This document shows, in pieces, positions 1 to 8,758 of a DNA stretch of 57,360 nucleotides. The stretch is from positions 1 to 57,360 of the forward strand of contig JAFUAD010000024.1 of NCBI GenBank assembly GCA_017460835.1, written 5' to 3'. Within the stretch, counting starts at the first letter, position 1. The number at the start of each line of letters is the position of its first letter. The notes under the pieces are model-generated. The model was not told the origin of the DNA, did not search any database, and saw only the letters and a list, made by a program, of their open reading frames with translations. A program made the position numbers and the translations under genes. Source of the DNA: Oscillospiraceae bacterium. GTDB taxonomy: Bacteria > Bacillota > Clostridia > Oscillospirales > Ruminococcaceae.

Positions 1-2
1 CA

Positions 3-1200
3 ACTGAGACTACCACGACGACCACTGAGACGACAACCACGACCACCGAAACTACCACAACGACTACCGATACCACTACTACTACAACCGAAACCACCAC
101 CACAACGACTGAGACTACCACTGAAACCACTACAACCGAAACCACTACCACTACTACTGAAACTACCACCGAGACCACGACAACTGAGACGACCACGACG
201 ACCACCGAGACTACGACAACCGAGACGACCACCACGACGACTGAGACCACTACTACTACAACTGAAACTACTACCACCACTACCACTACTGAGACCACCA
301 CCGAGACCACGACAACTGAGACGACCACGACGACCACCGAGACTACGACAACCGAGACGACCACGACGACAACTGAGACCACTACCACTACCACCGAGAC
401 CACGACCACTACTACTACCACCGAGACCACCACTACCACAACTACCACCGAAACCACTACCACTACTACTGAGACCACCACTACAACAACTACCACCGAG
501 ACCACTACCACCACCACTGAGACCACCACTACCACAACTACCACCGAAACCACTACCACCACCACTGAGACCACCACTACTACAACTACAACCGAAACCA
601 CTACCACTACTACTGAGACTACTACTACTACCACCGAGACCACCACTACCACAACCACTACTGAGACCACTACTACTACCACCGAGACCACCACTACAAC
701 AACTACCACCGAAACCACTACCACTACTACTGAGACCACCACTACTACTACTACCACCGAAACCACTACCACCACAACTCAGACGACGACCACGACGACT
801 GAGACTACCACTACCACCACCACAACTCAGACGACGACCACGACGACTGAGACCACCACTACTACTACCACAACTCAGACGACGACTACGACGACTGAGA
901 CCACTACCCACCCGTATGGTGACAAGGACAACACCGATACGCAGACCACTACCACCGAGACCACAACCGAGACCACGACGACAACGTCCGTGACCGAGAC
1001 CTCTGTGACCGATGATGAGGATTCCCGTACCAGAACCGAAACCACAACCACCACAACGGAGACGACTACGGAAACCACATCCACTACCACGGAAACCACT
1101 ACCACAGAGACCACGACCACCACGACCGAGACGACGGTTCCGGCTGACACCACCACTACGACGACTGAAACCACCACGACGACCCAGCCGACTACGGCTC
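3..1200 (+). repeat. Long low-complexity Thr/Glu-coding repeat
   Basis: Roughly 1.2 kb of short degenerate ACN-rich units (TTTTTE, TTTE, TTTTTTE at protein level), extending beyond the window edge. Third positions vary between C, G, T and A, so the array is protein-level repetitive rather than a perfect DNA satellite. Exact 30-50 nt sub-blocks do recur, which would make it prone to slippage and to assembly collapse. Confidence 0.85.
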
Positions 1201-1331
1201 CGGTTCCCGGAACTCCGGCTGCCGGCCCGCGTACCGGTGATGAAGCGCCGCTTGGTATGGTCATTGTCACAGTGCTGGTCGGAGCAGCAGCATTTGCACT
1301 CCGCAAGCGCCGCGAGGATGAGGAACAGTAA
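3..1331 (+). CDS. Thr/Glu-rich cell-surface protein, C-terminal part (5' end outside window)
   Basis: The frame is open from the window edge, so only the C-terminus is seen. About 400 codons are almost pure Thr with a Glu every 4-8 residues. A short interruption near 909-944 reads HPYGDKDNTDTQ, and Val/Ser/Asp-containing variation appears from about 987. The last ~45 residues carry a sortase-like signal: PRTGD, a hydrophobic segment (GMVIVTVLVGAAAFAL) and a basic-acidic tail RKRREDEEQ. This is the LPXTG-type anchor arrangement in a variant form. Known family behaviour: such Thr-rich stalks hold catalytic or binding domains away from the wall and are often O-glycosylated. The functional domain lies upstream and cannot be identified. 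A GTG at 990 is in frame but is unlikely to be the true start. Confidence 0.8.
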   Translation, partial: TETTTTTTETTTTTTETTTTTTDTTTTTTETTTTTTETTTETTTTETTTTTTETTTETTTTETTTTTTETTTTETTTTTTETTTTTTETTTTTTTTETTTETTTTETTTTTTETTTTETTTTTTETTTTTTETTTTTTTTETTTTTTTTETTTTTTETTTTTTTTETTTTTTETTTTTTTTETTTTTTETTTTTTTTETTTTTTETTTTTTETTTTTTTTETTTTTTETTTTTTTTETTTTTTETTTTTTTTETTTTTTQTTTTTTETTTTTTTTQTTTTTTETTTTTTTTQTTTTTTETTTHPYGDKDNTDTQTTTTETTTETTTTTSVTETSVTDDEDSRTRTETTTTTTETTTETTSTTTETTTTETTTTTTETTVPADTTTTTTETTTTTQPTTAPVPGTPAAGPRTGDEAPLGMVIVTVLVGAAAFALRKRREDEEQ

Positions 1332-1368
1332 GGCGTCTGCTGACTGATTGTCAAGTCAAAAACAGAAT

Positions 1369-1402
1369 CCCCCGCTGTGTCATGCAGCGGGGGCTGTTTT
1401 TT
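1369..1402 (+). terminator. Rho-independent terminator of the surface-protein gene
   Basis: A 9-bp stem CCCCCGCTG / CAGCGGGGG with a 7-nt loop is followed by CTG and six T. It lies 38 nt after the stop codon. Confidence 0.9.
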
Positions 1403-1722
1403 CAGCAAATGCGTAAAATAGTAAAAACCGTCCCCTCGCTTCGGCGGGGATGTTAGCTTCCGGATCATGCGGATTTCGGAAAGGATCACATGAGATCCGA
1501 AAAAATCCGGCTGAGAAAAGGGTCATGCTCCTGCTTTCCGTGTGATTTGTAACGTAATGTGTATGGATTTATGGCACCGCTTGACGACGATGAAGAAGAA
1601 GTTGAAGAGCGTAAAATAAGCTGCAATGCAATGGAAAATAAAACAAATCTATATCATACACATTGGATTTTTTGTATATGTTTCTTCCGCATGCCTCAAA
1701 ATGGGGAGTGCTTTGTTTGATG
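1403..1722. other. Intergenic stretch without a supported gene
   Basis: No convincing reading frame. An imperfect hairpin lies near 1470-1512 (CGGATTTCGGA facing TCCGAAAAAATCCG). An ATG-initiated 49-codon frame at 1571-1720 has no ribosome binding site and no recognisable product. The sequence becomes A+T-rich towards 1700. Confidence 0.5.
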
Positions 1723-1879
1723 TTGCCGCAATATGATGCAATTCCGGTACACCCTTTGGTGATGATGAAGTAGTAAACCCGAATGAATAAAAATATATAT
1801 TAACAAAATAATTTTTAGAGATTTTTTACTACTTCATCGTCATCAAGTTGTGTACCGGAATTGTCTGATATTGCGACAA
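1723..1879. repeat. Long inverted-repeat element, copy 1 (AT-rich loop)
   Basis: Left arm 1723-1777 and right arm 1825-1879 pair over most of their length. Perfect blocks are AATTCCGGTACAC with its complement (13 bp) and a 14-bp block ending AGTAGTAAA. The loop is A+T-rich. The ends are TTGCCGCAA (left) and TTGCGACAA followed by GATAATTT (right). A second element at 26838-27028 has the same ends but a different inner arm sequence. Confidence 0.75.
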
Positions 1880-1917
1880 GATAATTTCATGCTCATGTTT
1901 CGCCTGTTGGCCATTGG

Positions 1918-2151
1918 GCTTTGTGTATGCGGATTATGGGAGGATGAACCAAACAGGCAGCACACTCCTGTGCTGCGGCGCGGAGCCCGCGCTGGCAATT
2001 CGCTTCGCACCATAATGAGCGGAGCCGCGTGCTTTTTCTCAGCCGAATATTTTGGCACGCTTGGGCGTGCAGCCGGCAATATCCGCATACGAATAGTGGG
2101 AGAATGAACCAAGCGGGCAGCACACTCCTGTGCTGCGTCCTGAATAAGACT
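1918..2151 (+). repeat. Interspersed hairpin repeat R1, copy A
   Basis: The core at 1997-2151 matches copies at 34442-34597 (+) and 37496-37649 (-); partial copies lie at 26310-26454 (+), 26738-26830 (-) and 27136-27252 (-). Landmarks in order: CGCTTCGCACCATAATGAG, CTCAGCCGAATATTTTGGC, hairpin GCACGC-TTGG-GCGTGC, a GGGAG-ATGAACCAA box, and hairpin GCAGCACA-CTCC-TGTGCTGC. A diverged half unit (1918-1996) precedes the full unit. Confidence 0.85.
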
Positions 2152-2232
2152 GGGCGAATTTGCAAACATACCCGCGAAGCCAAAACGGCTGTCGGCCCGG
2201 CCGACCCGGTGCAGAAAAAATGTGCTGCGGGA

Positions 2233-2261
2233 TTTACTTTTTCTGAAATATGTGATATAAT
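2233..2261 (+). promoter_or_regulatory. Sigma-A-type promoter for the 2331 gene cluster
   Basis: TTTACT (2233-2238) and TATAAT (2256-2261) with a 17-nt spacer, about 70 nt before the first gene of the membrane-protein triad and just downstream of repeat R1 copy A. Confidence 0.65.
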
Positions 2262-2330
2262 AATAAAAGGTATCGCCTTTTGGGGGAAATCAAGAAAAAA
2301 AGAGAAATATCTGCAAGGGAGGCATGACCG

Positions 2331-3038
2331 TTGGCAAGTATCTATACCGATGCGGAACGTGAGGCGCGCTATGCAAAGCTCCGGACAAAAAAACGTGCTT
2401 ATGACAAAATATTCGACTTCTGCATGCTGGGCGCGATCGTCTTCGGCGTTTTTGCGCTGCGCGATATTCTGCTCGTATTCTTCGCCGCGCTCTGGGCACT
2501 GTCGATCCCGCATATTCTGGTCTGCCTGCTCGCGATGGCCTGCGTGCTCGGCACCGTCTGGGCGATCTACAAAAAAGACGTCCGGTTTACCTTCTGCGTT
2601 CTGCTGCTGATGCTGTTCCTCACATTCACCGGAACCGCCCCGGTCGGAGTGCCGCTGATCCTGATTGCAGGCGTCACCTGCGTCACGGACTTTCTCTGGT
2701 ATCAGCTCTCGCAGGAGGAGGGCTTCCCGCAGTTCGAGATCGGCTTTGAGGAATGGAAGCAGCGGGAAAAGGCCTATGAGCATTACGCCGAAAACCGCGC
2801 CGTCGAGGCGGGTGTCCGTGCAGCGGCAGATGCCGGTGACGACGGCGGCGAAATGCACGATCTGCTCGACGAGAAGCTGACGCCGCTCCCTGCAGCGCCG
2901 GCACGCTACAAGAGCCGCTTCGAGCAGGCGCATGTCTATGAAAAGCAGAACCGCTATCAGCCGGGTGTTATGGACGATCTTGAGGATCTGCTCCCTTCGG
3001 AGGGCAGCGACGATGATGATATTCTGAAACCGATGTGA
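2331..3038 (+). CDS. Multi-pass membrane protein with cytoplasmic tail (triad member 1)
   Basis: 235 aa from a TTG start. The TTG is chosen because AGGGAGG lies 8 nt upstream, and the nearby ATG at 2324 is in another frame that stops after 13 codons. About four hydrophobic segments lie between residues ~30 and 125. They are followed by a motif EEGFPQF and a polar, acidic C-terminal tail ending in a run of Asp. The two following genes have the same plan (membrane domain, then E/P-G-F/Y-P-x-F, then a charged tail), suggesting paralogues. Function not recognised. It lies 25 nt before the next gene, probably in one operon from the 2233-2261 promoter. Confidence 0.75.
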   Translation: MASIYTDAEREARYAKLRTKKRAYDKIFDFCMLGAIVFGVFALRDILLVFFAALWALSIPHILVCLLAMACVLGTVWAIYKKDVRFTFCVLLLMLFLTFTGTAPVGVPLILIAGVTCVTDFLWYQLSQEEGFPQFEIGFEEWKQREKAYEHYAENRAVEAGVRAAADAGDDGGEMHDLLDEKLTPLPAAPARYKSRFEQAHVYEKQNRYQPGVMDDLEDLLPSEGSDDDDILKPM

Positions 3039-3063
3039 TTTACAGAAAGGCAGGAGAACCGCT

Positions 3064-4149
3064 ATGGAGAATCAGATCCGGAATCCGTTTGAGGATGAAA
3101 AGCCGCAAATCGTTCATTTTGAGAAAAACGAATCCCACTACGAATACTGCCGGATGCAGATGCATGACATCGAGCAGACACACCGCCGCACCTTTATAGT
3201 GAACTTTGCGCTGTGCATCGTGGTCTGCTTCCTTGCGGTGTTCCGGAAGTATGTCGCGGGCTTCGGCATCCTGAGCACACAGTATGCAAATGTGCAGTCC
3301 GACAACAAAATCGCAGAGGGCGGCGCCTTTCTGGCGGGCGGCATCTTCCAGATTCTGTTCGGCATGATTATCATTGTGCTCGGCTATCTCGCGTGGGCGA
3401 ATTTCCACTCGCTCAATATCATTCTGGAAACTTGGTATGCCGTCATCACCGTATACGGCATCATCAAGGCGGATTACATTTCTGCGCTGGTCGGCATTGT
3501 CGGGGCGGTGTTCTATTTCTTCTCGCTCCGCGAAATGCGGCATGAGCAGGCGCTCTCCGAGATGGAGGGTTATCCGGAATTTCAGGAGAAATTCGATATT
3601 TCCAAATCCGATATTGTCGTGCAGACGCTGCTGGCGCACAAGGGCGAGCAGCGCACGAAGTCCACGCTCTTTACGACGGATTATTCGCTCCGCAGAAAAA
3701 AGAAGAAGACCGTTTTCGGCAATGAGGAGCCCGAGGAATCGGACAAGGGCAAGGAGCTCGCCGAGGTGCTGCAAAAGCGTCTCGATGAGGTGAAGGATGC
3801 GCGGCAGGCAAGAACTGCGATCGCCTCGCTCGATGCCGTCGTCGCGGAGCAGAAGCGGGAGAAGGCCGCGGAAGCGGAAGCAGCCGCACAGGAGGCGGAA
3901 TCCGCAGAGGCTAAGCAGGAAGCAGAGCCGGAAGCAAAATCTGCACCGGAGCGGGATGCACAGGCAGAGGCAGAGGCCATTCTCGCGGAGGCCGAGGCGA
4001 AGGCAAAGGCACTGCTCGCCGAGGCCGCACAGCGCGCCAGTGCGCTGACCAAGCCCGCGCAGGAGCAGGCAGCCCCCGAAAAGCAGAAGCCCGCGGCTCC
4101 GGCTGCAAAAAAGAGCGGCAATCCGCAGAAGAGAAGAAAAAAGCGCTGA
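3064..4149 (+). CDS. Membrane protein with long Ala/Glu-rich coiled tail (triad member 2)
   Basis: 361 aa, ATG start preceded by GGCAGGAG. Four hydrophobic segments lie between residues ~38 and 155 and include GMIIIVLGYLAWANF. Then comes the shared motif MEGYPEF and a tail of about 190 residues. The tail is rich in Ala, Glu and Lys with heptad-like periodicity, ends in a strongly basic KKSGNPQKRRKKR, and is probably coiled-coil or extended in the cytoplasm. No known domain recognised. It sits between triad members 1 and 3 with gaps of 25 and 17 nt, so co-transcription is likely. The basic end could touch nucleic acid or phospholipid, but that is only a guess. Confidence 0.75.
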   Translation: MENQIRNPFEDEKPQIVHFEKNESHYEYCRMQMHDIEQTHRRTFIVNFALCIVVCFLAVFRKYVAGFGILSTQYANVQSDNKIAEGGAFLAGGIFQILFGMIIIVLGYLAWANFHSLNIILETWYAVITVYGIIKADYISALVGIVGAVFYFFSLREMRHEQALSEMEGYPEFQEKFDISKSDIVVQTLLAHKGEQRTKSTLFTTDYSLRRKKKKTVFGNEEPEESDKGKELAEVLQKRLDEVKDARQARTAIASLDAVVAEQKREKAAEAEAAAQEAESAEAKQEAEPEAKSAPERDAQAEAEAILAEAEAKAKALLAEAAQRASALTKPAQEQAAPEKQKPAAPAAKKSGNPQKRRKKR

Positions 4150-4166
4150 AGGAGGCAGATTGAGCA

Positions 4167-5129
4167 ATGGCAATGTCTCCTGAGCTTCAGGCGATGTATC
4201 AGGCGAACCGCGTCAAAATGCTGGAGCTGAAGCGGCAGTTCCGGATGTTTTTCTGGTTCACGGTCGCGCTGGCCGCAATGTGGTTCGGTTCCGCGTTCTT
4301 CATCGGCGCAGCGTCTACAATAGACGAATCCGTCAAAGGCCCCTTCAAGTTTTTCACCGCGATGAGCACGGGCGTGATGCAGATCCTCATTGCGATCGCG
4401 ACCTTTGTGCTCGGCTCGCTGACCTCTCAGCGGAAGCGCATCCCGAGCCTCATTGCGATCGGAATTTACGGCGTCAGCCTTGTGGTGCTGCTGCTTCAGG
4501 TCAAAACCTCGCTCTCTCCGCTGAGCATCGGGCTGCTGGTTCTCAGCCTCGGCGTACATATCTGGGCGCAGATGCTCTGCAACCACGACGATGAGCTGAA
4601 GGAGGAGCCGGGCTACCCGCTCTTTTCCGTAGAGGCCGACACGCCCGCGGAATTTGAGGTCTCGGCGGTCGTCCGCGCAAGAGCCAAAAAGGCCTCTGAG
4701 GATATGGAAACGGTCGGCGGCGGCTCCGCTGCCCCCGCGCATCACAAGCCGGAGCTCACTGCGCCGTCGGAGCCGATCGCCCTGAGCGAAATCTATGCAA
4801 ACCGCGTACCGGGGCAGGCGCCCCCGAAGCTCGGGCCGATCTCCCTCGAAACGCAGCAGGTGAATTTCCCGCCTGCCGCCGCGGAAAGGCTGGAGGCATT
4901 TGCCGCCCCGGAGCCGGTTCCACAGCCGGAAATCGCTGCGCCCGCACCGGAAATCCCGCAGGTTCAGCCGCTTTCCGCAGATGACATCCTCGGTGTGGCC
5001 GACGAGGGGCTTTCCGGCAGAGCCAATTACCAGCCGCATGAGGAGCTGCTTCCGGATCCCGCAGAGGTCCGGCGCCGCCTCGCCGCCATGAAAAAGGCGC
5101 GGGAGCAGGGCAAATCGCAGCAGCAATAA
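4167..5129 (+). CDS. Membrane protein with Pro/Ala/Glu-rich tail (triad member 3)
   Basis: 320 aa from an ATG; GGAGG lies 14 nt upstream and no better start exists. Four hydrophobic segments lie between residues ~25 and 135. They are followed by the triad motif EPGYPLF and a 170-residue tail rich in Pro, Ala and Glu. The tail ends in a basic stretch with EVRRRLAAMKKAREQGK. The conserved arrangement with the two upstream genes suggests a duplicated family acting together at the membrane. Function unknown. The gene is followed by an R2 repeat, after which comM begins. Confidence 0.75.
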   Translation: MAMSPELQAMYQANRVKMLELKRQFRMFFWFTVALAAMWFGSAFFIGAASTIDESVKGPFKFFTAMSTGVMQILIAIATFVLGSLTSQRKRIPSLIAIGIYGVSLVVLLLQVKTSLSPLSIGLLVLSLGVHIWAQMLCNHDDELKEEPGYPLFSVEADTPAEFEVSAVVRARAKKASEDMETVGGGSAAPAHHKPELTAPSEPIALSEIYANRVPGQAPPKLGPISLETQQVNFPPAAAERLEAFAAPEPVPQPEIAAPAPEIPQVQPLSADDILGVADEGLSGRANYQPHEELLPDPAEVRRRLAAMKKAREQGKSQQQ

Positions 5130-5146
5130 CATCATATCAGCTTGTT

Positions 5147-5255
5147 AATAAAGATGTATCTCCGATGGATTGAGAATGGGGTTCCCCTCGCTTTGCTGTG
5201 TCGAGTTTGCTGCGCAAACAGCGAGCCCATTATAGATCATCGCAAAGCGATTCCT
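5147..5255 (+). repeat. Repeat R2, copy a
   Basis: Shares with 16606-16690 the series AAAGATGTATCTCCGATG, ATGGGGT-CCCC, TTGCTGTGTCGAGTTTGCTG and CGAGCC, and ends in ATCGCAAAGCGAT. It occupies the whole gap between the triad and comM. Confidence 0.75.
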
Positions 5256-5284
5256 AATTCACAAAGAAAGGCGGCGGCAGCGGA

Positions 5285-6820
5285 TTGTTTGCGAAAATCA
5301 ACAGCATGGGGCTGTTCGGGCTCAATGCATTTCCCGTTGAGGCGGAAATTTCGGTCAGCAAGGGGCTGCCGCGCTTCGAGATCGTCGGGCTGGCGGATGC
5401 CGCCGTTCAGGAGAGCCGCGAGCGGATCAAATCCGCGCTGCACACCTGCGGCATTCTGTTCCCGACGAGCAACTGCATCGTCAATCTCGCGCCCGCCGAC
5501 CGGCGCAAGAACGGCAGTATGCACGATCTTGCGATCTTTACCGCGATTCTCGCGGCACTCGGCAGAGTACAGGTTCCGGCAGATGCCGCTGTCATCGGCG
5601 AGGTTTCGCTGAACGGCGATATCCGTCCGGTCAACGGCGTGCTGCCGATGGTGCTGACCGCGAAAAAGAACGGAATCACGACGGTTTACGTCCCTGCTGA
5701 CAATGCGCGGGAGGCAGCGGTCGTCGAGGGGATGACGGTCTACGGCGTTCAGAATGCAAAGGATCTGCTGAAGGCGCTTGAGGGCGACACGCCCCTTCAG
5801 CCGATGGCGCACATCGGGCTTGAACAGGTCGGGCAGATGCAGGTGCCGGATTTTGCCGATGTTCACGGACAGAGCGCCGCAAAGCATGCGCTGGAGCTCG
5901 CCGCGGCAGGCGGTCACAATGCCCTGCTGATCGGCCCGCCCGGCAGCGGCAAGAGCATGCTCGCAAAGCGCATGCCGGGGATTCTGCCGGAGCTGACTTT
6001 TGCGGAATCCATTGAAACCACGATGATTCATTCGGTCGCGGGGCTGCTCGATTCCGAGCATCCGCTCGTGACGGCAAGGCCGTTCCGCTCCCCGCACCAT
6101 ACGATATCCTCCGCCGGGCTCGCAGGCGGCGGCACCATCCCGCATCCGGGGGAGATTTCCCTTGCGCACAACGGGCTGCTGTTCCTCGATGAGCTCGCGG
6201 AATTTGACCGCAGAACACTGGAGATTCTGCGGCAGCCGCTGGAGGACCGCGAGGTCACGATCTCCCGCGCCGCCGGAACCATCCGGTATCCCTGCTCGAT
6301 CATGCTGATCGCCGCGATGAACCCATGCCCCTGCGGATACTTAGGGCATCCGACGCGCCCGTGTACCTGCGGGCAGCGCACGGCGGCGCAGTATCTCAAC
6401 CGTATCTCCGGGCCGCTGCTAGACCGCTTTGACTTACATATCGAAGCAGCGCCGGTGACATTCGACGATCTCTCCTCTGCAAAAAAGGAGGAGCCGAGCG
6501 CCGAGATCCGCAAACGCGTGCTGGCAGCGCGCAGCATCCAGACCGAGCGCTTTGCCGGAACGGAGATCACCTGCAATGCCCGCATCACTCCGGACAGACT
6601 CGCGCAGTTCTGCCCGATGACAGACCGCGCGAAAAATACGCTGAAGGCTGTTTTTGAGAAGCTGGGGCTCTCGGCAAGAGCCTATGACCGGCTGCTCAAG
6701 GTCGCGCGGACTGCCGCCGATATGCAGGGCGCAGAGGTCATCGACACGCCGCATATCGCCGAGGCGGTGCAGTACCGCACACTCGACCGCAAATACTGGC
6801 AGACCGGCGCCTCCAAATAA
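5285..6820 (+). CDS. comM: ComM/YifB-type Mg-chelatase-like AAA+ ATPase
   Basis: 511 aa, the usual length. The TTG start is chosen because the family begins with a short hydrophobic lead into G-L-x-A-x-x-V-x-V-E-x-x-x-S-x-G-L-P, and here MFAKINSMGLFGLNAFPVEA fits that from residue 1. Order: N-terminal Lon-protease-like domain (residues ~10-190), AAA+ domain with Walker A GPPGSGKS (217-224) and Walker B LLFLDEL (~298), then a zinc-type CPCGYLGHPTRPCTC (~347-361) and a C-terminal Mg-chelatase lid domain. Known family role: a hexameric helicase aiding branch migration of recombination intermediates after DNA uptake (shown for ComM). It stands alone between unrelated genes. The identification is firm; competence in this organism is not implied. 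Confidence 0.93.
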   Translation: MFAKINSMGLFGLNAFPVEAEISVSKGLPRFEIVGLADAAVQESRERIKSALHTCGILFPTSNCIVNLAPADRRKNGSMHDLAIFTAILAALGRVQVPADAAVIGEVSLNGDIRPVNGVLPMVLTAKKNGITTVYVPADNAREAAVVEGMTVYGVQNAKDLLKALEGDTPLQPMAHIGLEQVGQMQVPDFADVHGQSAAKHALELAAAGGHNALLIGPPGSGKSMLAKRMPGILPELTFAESIETTMIHSVAGLLDSEHPLVTARPFRSPHHTISSAGLAGGGTIPHPGEISLAHNGLLFLDELAEFDRRTLEILRQPLEDREVTISRAAGTIRYPCSIMLIAAMNPCPCGYLGHPTRPCTCGQRTAAQYLNRISGPLLDRFDLHIEAAPVTFDDLSSAKKEEPSAEIRKRVLAARSIQTERFAGTEITCNARITPDRLAQFCPMTDRAKNTLKAVFEKLGLSARAYDRLLKVARTAADMQGAEVIDTPHIAEAVQYRTLDRKYWQTGASK

Positions 6821-6893
6821 CACCCCGGCGCATATTCGCCGCTCAGGATACAGATAATAAAAGCAAAAGCATAAGAAAGACAGGAGAAACAAT

Positions 6894-8051
6894 TTGAAAC
6901 GCTATGATTCTTCGGAGGAACGGCAGAGCATCTTCCGGCGGCTGGATGTCCCGCTGCTGCTGATGATTACCGTGTGCTCCTTTGTCAGCGTCATGCTGCT
7001 TCGCGCACTCTGGACGCTGCATATCACCGAGGAGGTCGATGCAAACGACTGGATTGTCCAGCTCGTTTCGATGCTGCTCGGGCTGGCGGGCTGTCTGGTG
7101 GTCGCCTCGATTGATTACCACAAGCTCGCGAAATTCTGGTTTCTGTATGCGCCCGCCGCGCTCGCGCTGGTCGCGCTGACCTTCACAAGCCTCGGCTACG
7201 GCAGAGAGGGCGCCGATGACGTCAACTGGATCGACCTCGGCTTTATTCAGCTCCAGCCCTCTGAGATTCTGAAGCTGGTCTTTCTGATTACCTTTTCGCT
7301 GCATATCTCAAAGGTGACCGACCGGCTCAATCAGCCGCTGCACCTGTTTCTGCTGCTGCTTCATGCGGCGGTTCCGGCGGGCATTGTCGCGGTTCAGGGC
7401 GATTACGGCACCGCGATCATCTTTGCCTCGATGACCGTGTTCATGCTGTTTACGGCGGGGCTTTCCTTCTGGTATCTGCTCGGCGCCGCCGCGCTGATGC
7501 CGATTGCAATTTGGTTTGTCTGGACGCATGTGTTCGGGGAGATTCACCGCGGCAGAATCCGTGTGCTGATCAACCCCGGCTCCGACCCGCTCGGGCTGGA
7601 ATATCAGCAGGATCTCGGCATTTCCGCAATGCAGCGGGGCGGTCTGTTCGGCAAGGGGCTTTCCGGCTCCGATTATGTCTCGGTTCCGGAGATGCACAAT
7701 GACTTCATTTTCGCATTTATCGGCGAGGCGTTCGGATTCCTCGGCGCCGTTCTGGTGATTGTGCTGCTCGCGCTGATCTGCCTGCGCATCTTCTTCGACA
7801 GCCGCGCCGCAAAGGATACTATGGGCAGAACAATCTGCATGGGCGTGTTCGCGATCCTCTTTACGCATGATATTATGAATATCGGCATGGTGATGAAGGT
7901 GATGCCCGTGATCGGCATTCCGCTGCCGTTTTTCAGCGCCGGCGGAACCGCAATGGTCTCGATGTATCTGTGTATCGGCCTCGTCATCAGCGCCTATTCG
8001 CATAACCGCAGAAAATACCGCGTGTTCTATGACGCCGAAACAGAAAAATAA
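6894..8051 (+). CDS. SEDS-family peptidoglycan glycosyltransferase (RodA/FtsW type)
   Basis: 385 aa from TTG, with CAGGAG 9 nt upstream. Ten or so transmembrane segments run through the protein. Family marks include the QPSEILKL segment (~residue 124), a large extracytoplasmic loop with RGGLFGKGLSGSDYVSVPE and MHNDFIFAFIGEAFG, and a C-terminal PFFSAGGTAM in the position of the usual P-F-x-S-x-G-G. SEDS proteins polymerise glycan strands from lipid II together with a class B PBP; the conserved Asp in the HNDF loop is the expected catalytic residue. No PBP, MreB or Fts genes adjoin it, so elongation (RodA), division (FtsW) or sporulation (SpoVE) cannot be decided here. Confidence 0.88.
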   Translation: MKRYDSSEERQSIFRRLDVPLLLMITVCSFVSVMLLRALWTLHITEEVDANDWIVQLVSMLLGLAGCLVVASIDYHKLAKFWFLYAPAALALVALTFTSLGYGREGADDVNWIDLGFIQLQPSEILKLVFLITFSLHISKVTDRLNQPLHLFLLLLHAAVPAGIVAVQGDYGTAIIFASMTVFMLFTAGLSFWYLLGAAALMPIAIWFVWTHVFGEIHRGRIRVLINPGSDPLGLEYQQDLGISAMQRGGLFGKGLSGSDYVSVPEMHNDFIFAFIGEAFGFLGAVLVIVLLALICLRIFFDSRAAKDTMGRTICMGVFAILFTHDIMNIGMVMKVMPVIGIPLPFFSAGGTAMVSMYLCIGLVISAYSHNRRKYRVFYDAETEK

Positions 8052-8085
8052 CCCCCCGTTTCAAAAATCATACGCGAACCCGGTA

Positions 8086-8298
8086 TATAAGGTGCCCTTC
8101 AGCGATGGGCAGTGGGGGACGCCGTCCCCCACACCCCCTGCCAGAGGGATACTATCCCTCTGGACTCCCGCTGCAACTTTTACCAGCCCCATGAGGGGCT
8201 GGTAAAAGTTGAAATGGGTTTCCAAAGGGACAATGTCCCTTTGGCGGGGTTTGGGGCGGAGCCCCATTTCCAATCCGCCGGAGGCACTTAATATCCCG
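8086..8298 (+). repeat. Repeat R2, copy c: concatenated hairpins
   Basis: Four successive inverted repeats: GTGGGGGAC/GTCCCCCAC (8112-8132); CCAGAGGGAT facing ATCCCTCTGG (8141-8163); a perfect 16-bp stem with ATGA loop (8175-8210); and CCAAAGGGACA facing TGTCCCTTTGG (8222-8244). It ends AATCCGCCGGAGGCAC, like copies at 11359 and 41809. It fills the 287-nt gap between two genes. Confidence 0.8.
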
Positions 8299-8338
8299 GG
8301 TCTCGCAGGATTATTCATAAAAAGGAGCGTTTTTCACT

Positions 8339-8755
8339 ATGAACAGCAACCTCTTTCCGATCGGGCTGGAAAAGCACATTATTTTTGTGATCATTGCGAC
8401 TGCGTTTTTCATTTTGCAGTTTATCCGGACAAAGCGCTGGTATCAGCTTGTCATGGCGGCCGCCTTCTGCGTGTCCCTGCTGATCTACACCGCACCGGAC
8501 AACAAGGCAGTCTTTTACGGCATCGGCATCACGGAGGCGGTGCTGCTGCTTGCCTCGCTGGTGCTGAACATCATCCAGTCCGTGCGCATCAGCCGCGAAG
8601 AAAAGGCGAAAAAGGCTGCTGAGGAGGCACAGAAGGCCGCGGAATCCGGAGAAAAGCAGCTCAAAGAACTGACCGATGACAAGACCGGGACTGAATCCGC
8701 GGAAGAACCGGCAACCGCCGCAGAAGCAGCGGATTCCGCAGAAACGGAGGCATGA
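8339..8755 (+). CDS. Small three-pass membrane protein, acidic tail
   Basis: 138 aa, ATG start with AAAAGGAG upstream. Three hydrophobic segments (residues ~12-30, 37-55, 58-82) are followed by a charged helix of Lys, Glu and Ala and an acidic Ala/Glu-rich end. No family recognised. The stop lies 3 nt before the start of the dehydrogenase gene, so the two are almost certainly translated from one message. Topology suggests a membrane anchor with a cytoplasmic tail; nothing more specific can be supported. Confidence 0.75.
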   Translation: MNSNLFPIGLEKHIIFVIIATAFFILQFIRTKRWYQLVMAAAFCVSLLIYTAPDNKAVFYGIGITEAVLLLASLVLNIIQSVRISREEKAKKAAEEAQKAAESGEKQLKELTDDKTGTESAEEPATAAEAADSAETEA

Positions 8756-8758
8756 CCC

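Noticed and set aside
3-1200. CRISPR array at the window start
   Set aside because: The repeats are short, coding and contiguous, with no constant spacers; the frame stays open and ends in an anchor signal.
875-1489. Val/Ser-rich minus-strand frame under the Thr repeat
   Set aside because: It is only the complement of the ACN repeat and continues through the terminator hairpin.
1571-1720. 49-codon frame starting MAPLDDDEEE
   Set aside because: No ribosome binding site, unusual composition, and it ends in repeat DNA.
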